Below, in pieces: positions 6,245 to 6,834 of a stretch of DNA of 6,834 nt. Position numbers and translations under genes: made by a program. The DNA comes from Legionellaceae bacterium (lineage in GTDB: Bacteria; Pseudomonadota; Gammaproteobacteria; Legionellales; Legionellaceae): positions 1 to 6,834 of the forward strand of contig JAUYSE010000125.1 in the NCBI GenBank assembly GCA_030696465.1, in the 5' to 3' direction. The notes beneath the pieces were generated by a model. It saw nothing but the letters and a program-made list of their open reading frames with translations. It was not told the origin of the DNA and made no database searches. Within the stretch, counting starts at the first letter, position 1; every line of letters starts with the position of its first letter.

Positions 6245-6275
6245 ATAATAAAATCCGAGCCGCGCGCGGCTCGGA
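6245..6275 (-). terminator. Intrinsic terminator of the rightmost gene, palindromic
   Basis: TCCGAGCCGC (6254-6263) and GCGGCTCGGA (6266-6275) surround two bases, forming a perfect 22-base palindrome (24 with the flanking A/T pair at 6253 and 6276). Folded, it gives a 9-bp GC-rich stem with a tetraloop. On the minus strand TTTTATTAT (6253 down to 6245) follows at once, the pattern of a Rho-independent terminator, 85 bases past the stop of the minus-strand gene. For the plus-strand paralog 2, which stops 32 bases before the stem, there is no T-run after it, though it could still act in both directions. Its arms are identical to the hairpin at 4972-4999. Confidence 0.75.
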
Positions 6276-6360
6276 TACCATGGGGTATCGGCAGGAATTA
6301 TTGGTAAATACACTGAAGGCGATCCTATACTGTTTGAGTTTTAGAGGTAGTTGCCCTACT
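6276..6360. other. Convergent intergenic spacer
   Basis: This 85-base spacer separates the terminator from the stop of the minus-strand gene. It holds a small inverted repeat GATACC-ATGG-GGTATC (6274-6289), overlapping the end of the large palindrome by two bases, and the 9-mer ACCATGGGG (6277-6285), also present at 6196-6204 in the end of paralog 2. No open frame with a ribosome site and no RNA gene is apparent. Confidence 0.5.
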
Positions 6361-6834
6361 CTACAAATCAGACGGACTAAAAGGCGCTTCGCCTTCCTCT
6401 TCGCTATCATCCCTTTCGTCATCGGACGAAAGCGTAAGCAAGGGCTCCTCTAAGTCCTGTTCAGTAATAGAATGTAACTTATCTTTAAATGCATGTATCT
6501 TTTCTGCTGGAGGATAAACCAATACCCCGGTAACCGGTTCATCGTTATTTGCAGCAAATAGATGATCTCTGCTTAACTGTTGTAAAGCTCCACTTGCTTT
6601 CGTTAATTCATCTCTTACATTCACCATGCCGAGTACAGAAGCCACTTGACTGTCACGAATAACATTCGTGGTTACCGAGCCTACTCTCGCGGCCACATTA
6701 CCTATCGCCAGATCATGGTGTCCGGCATAGGTTTTATCATAGTCCGTCGGCAAGGTATCTTCTTTATGCTGATATAACTCATTTAAGCGCCTAATTTGCC
6801 GTTCATAATGGGGAATGAGTAAGTCAATATTGGC
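6361..6834 (-). CDS. Unrecognised protein with acidic C-terminus (runs off right edge)
   Basis: The reading frame is open from the right edge to the TAG at 6361, giving the last 157 residues of a protein I do not recognise. The first visible residues are ANIDLLIPHYERQIRRLNEL, helical and basic. A TTG at 6753 could be taken as a start, but it lacks a good ribosome site and the frame continues upstream without a stop, so the gene is most likely partial. The middle contains YAGHHDLAIGNVAARVGSV and a helix-like RDELTKASGALQQL. The end is strongly acidic: 10 of the last 20 residues (DDERDDSEEEGEAPFSPSDL) are D or E. A glutamate-rich patch at that distance from the C-terminus resembles the E-block of Dot/Icm type IV secretion substrates, but that is only a hint. 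The gene converges on paralog 2 and ends at the palindromic terminator. Confidence 0.75.
   Translation of the reverse strand, partial: ANIDLLIPHYERQIRRLNELYQHKEDTLPTDYDKTYAGHHDLAIGNVAARVGSVTTNVIRDSQVASVLGMVNVRDELTKASGALQQLSRDHLFAANNDEPVTGVLVYPPAEKIHAFKDKLHSITEQDLEEPLLTLSSDDERDDSEEEGEAPFSPSDL

Noticed and set aside
6361..6753. Complete small gene starting at TTG 6753
   Set aside because: The frame stays open to the window edge, no in-frame ATG is present and no good ribosome site precedes the TTG; a partial gene is more likely.

Overview
The window looks like chromosomal DNA of a gammaproteobacterium, moderately AT-rich. The leftward genes follow the classic gammaproteobacterial order pilM-pilN-pilO-(pilP)-pilQ-aroK. 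Two other traits hint at a host-associated member such as a Legionellales relative: a trimmed type IV pilus (T4P) cluster, and neighbouring unrecognised proteins with coiled coils and disordered or acidic tails. That placement is inference; no marker gene settles it.

Left part (1-3907, all minus strand): a compact operon read right to left. pilM, pilN and pilO encode the cytoplasmic and inner-membrane alignment complex. pilQ encodes the outer-membrane secretin. The 5' end of aroK (shikimate kinase) runs off the left edge. The genes are nearly contiguous: 1 bp between pilM and pilN, a pilN stop beside the pilO ribosome site, a 4-bp GTGA overlap of pilO and pilQ, and 46 bp before aroK. There is no pilP gene. 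Instead, the N-terminus of the pilQ product carries a segment that matches the PilP N-terminal linker in residues and spacing, followed directly by the secretin N0 domain. PilQ also lacks AMIN domains, and PilM is short in the middle of its actin-like fold.

Centre (3908-4044): a divergent intergenic region with a weak candidate promoter for the pil operon and a better one for the rightward genes.

Right part (4045-6221, plus strand): two tandem paralogous genes of unrecognised family (314 and 374 aa). Each has a conserved helical-looking N-terminal region, a short coiled coil and a disordered C-terminal tail. The promoter, leader and ribosome site were duplicated with the gene: 49 of 60 bases upstream of the ATG match by hand alignment, without gaps. 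Each copy is also followed by a hairpin with identical 10-bp arms. The conserved upstream DNA is open in frame and could mislead a gene caller into starting 17 codons early at TTG.

Right edge (6361-6834, minus strand): the C-terminal 157 residues of an unrecognised protein with a very acidic, glutamate-rich end. It converges on the second paralog, and the second hairpin works as an intrinsic terminator for it, since a T-rich tract follows on the minus strand.

No tRNA, rRNA, CRISPR array or insertion sequence was seen, and no gene-free stretch exceeds 300 bases.
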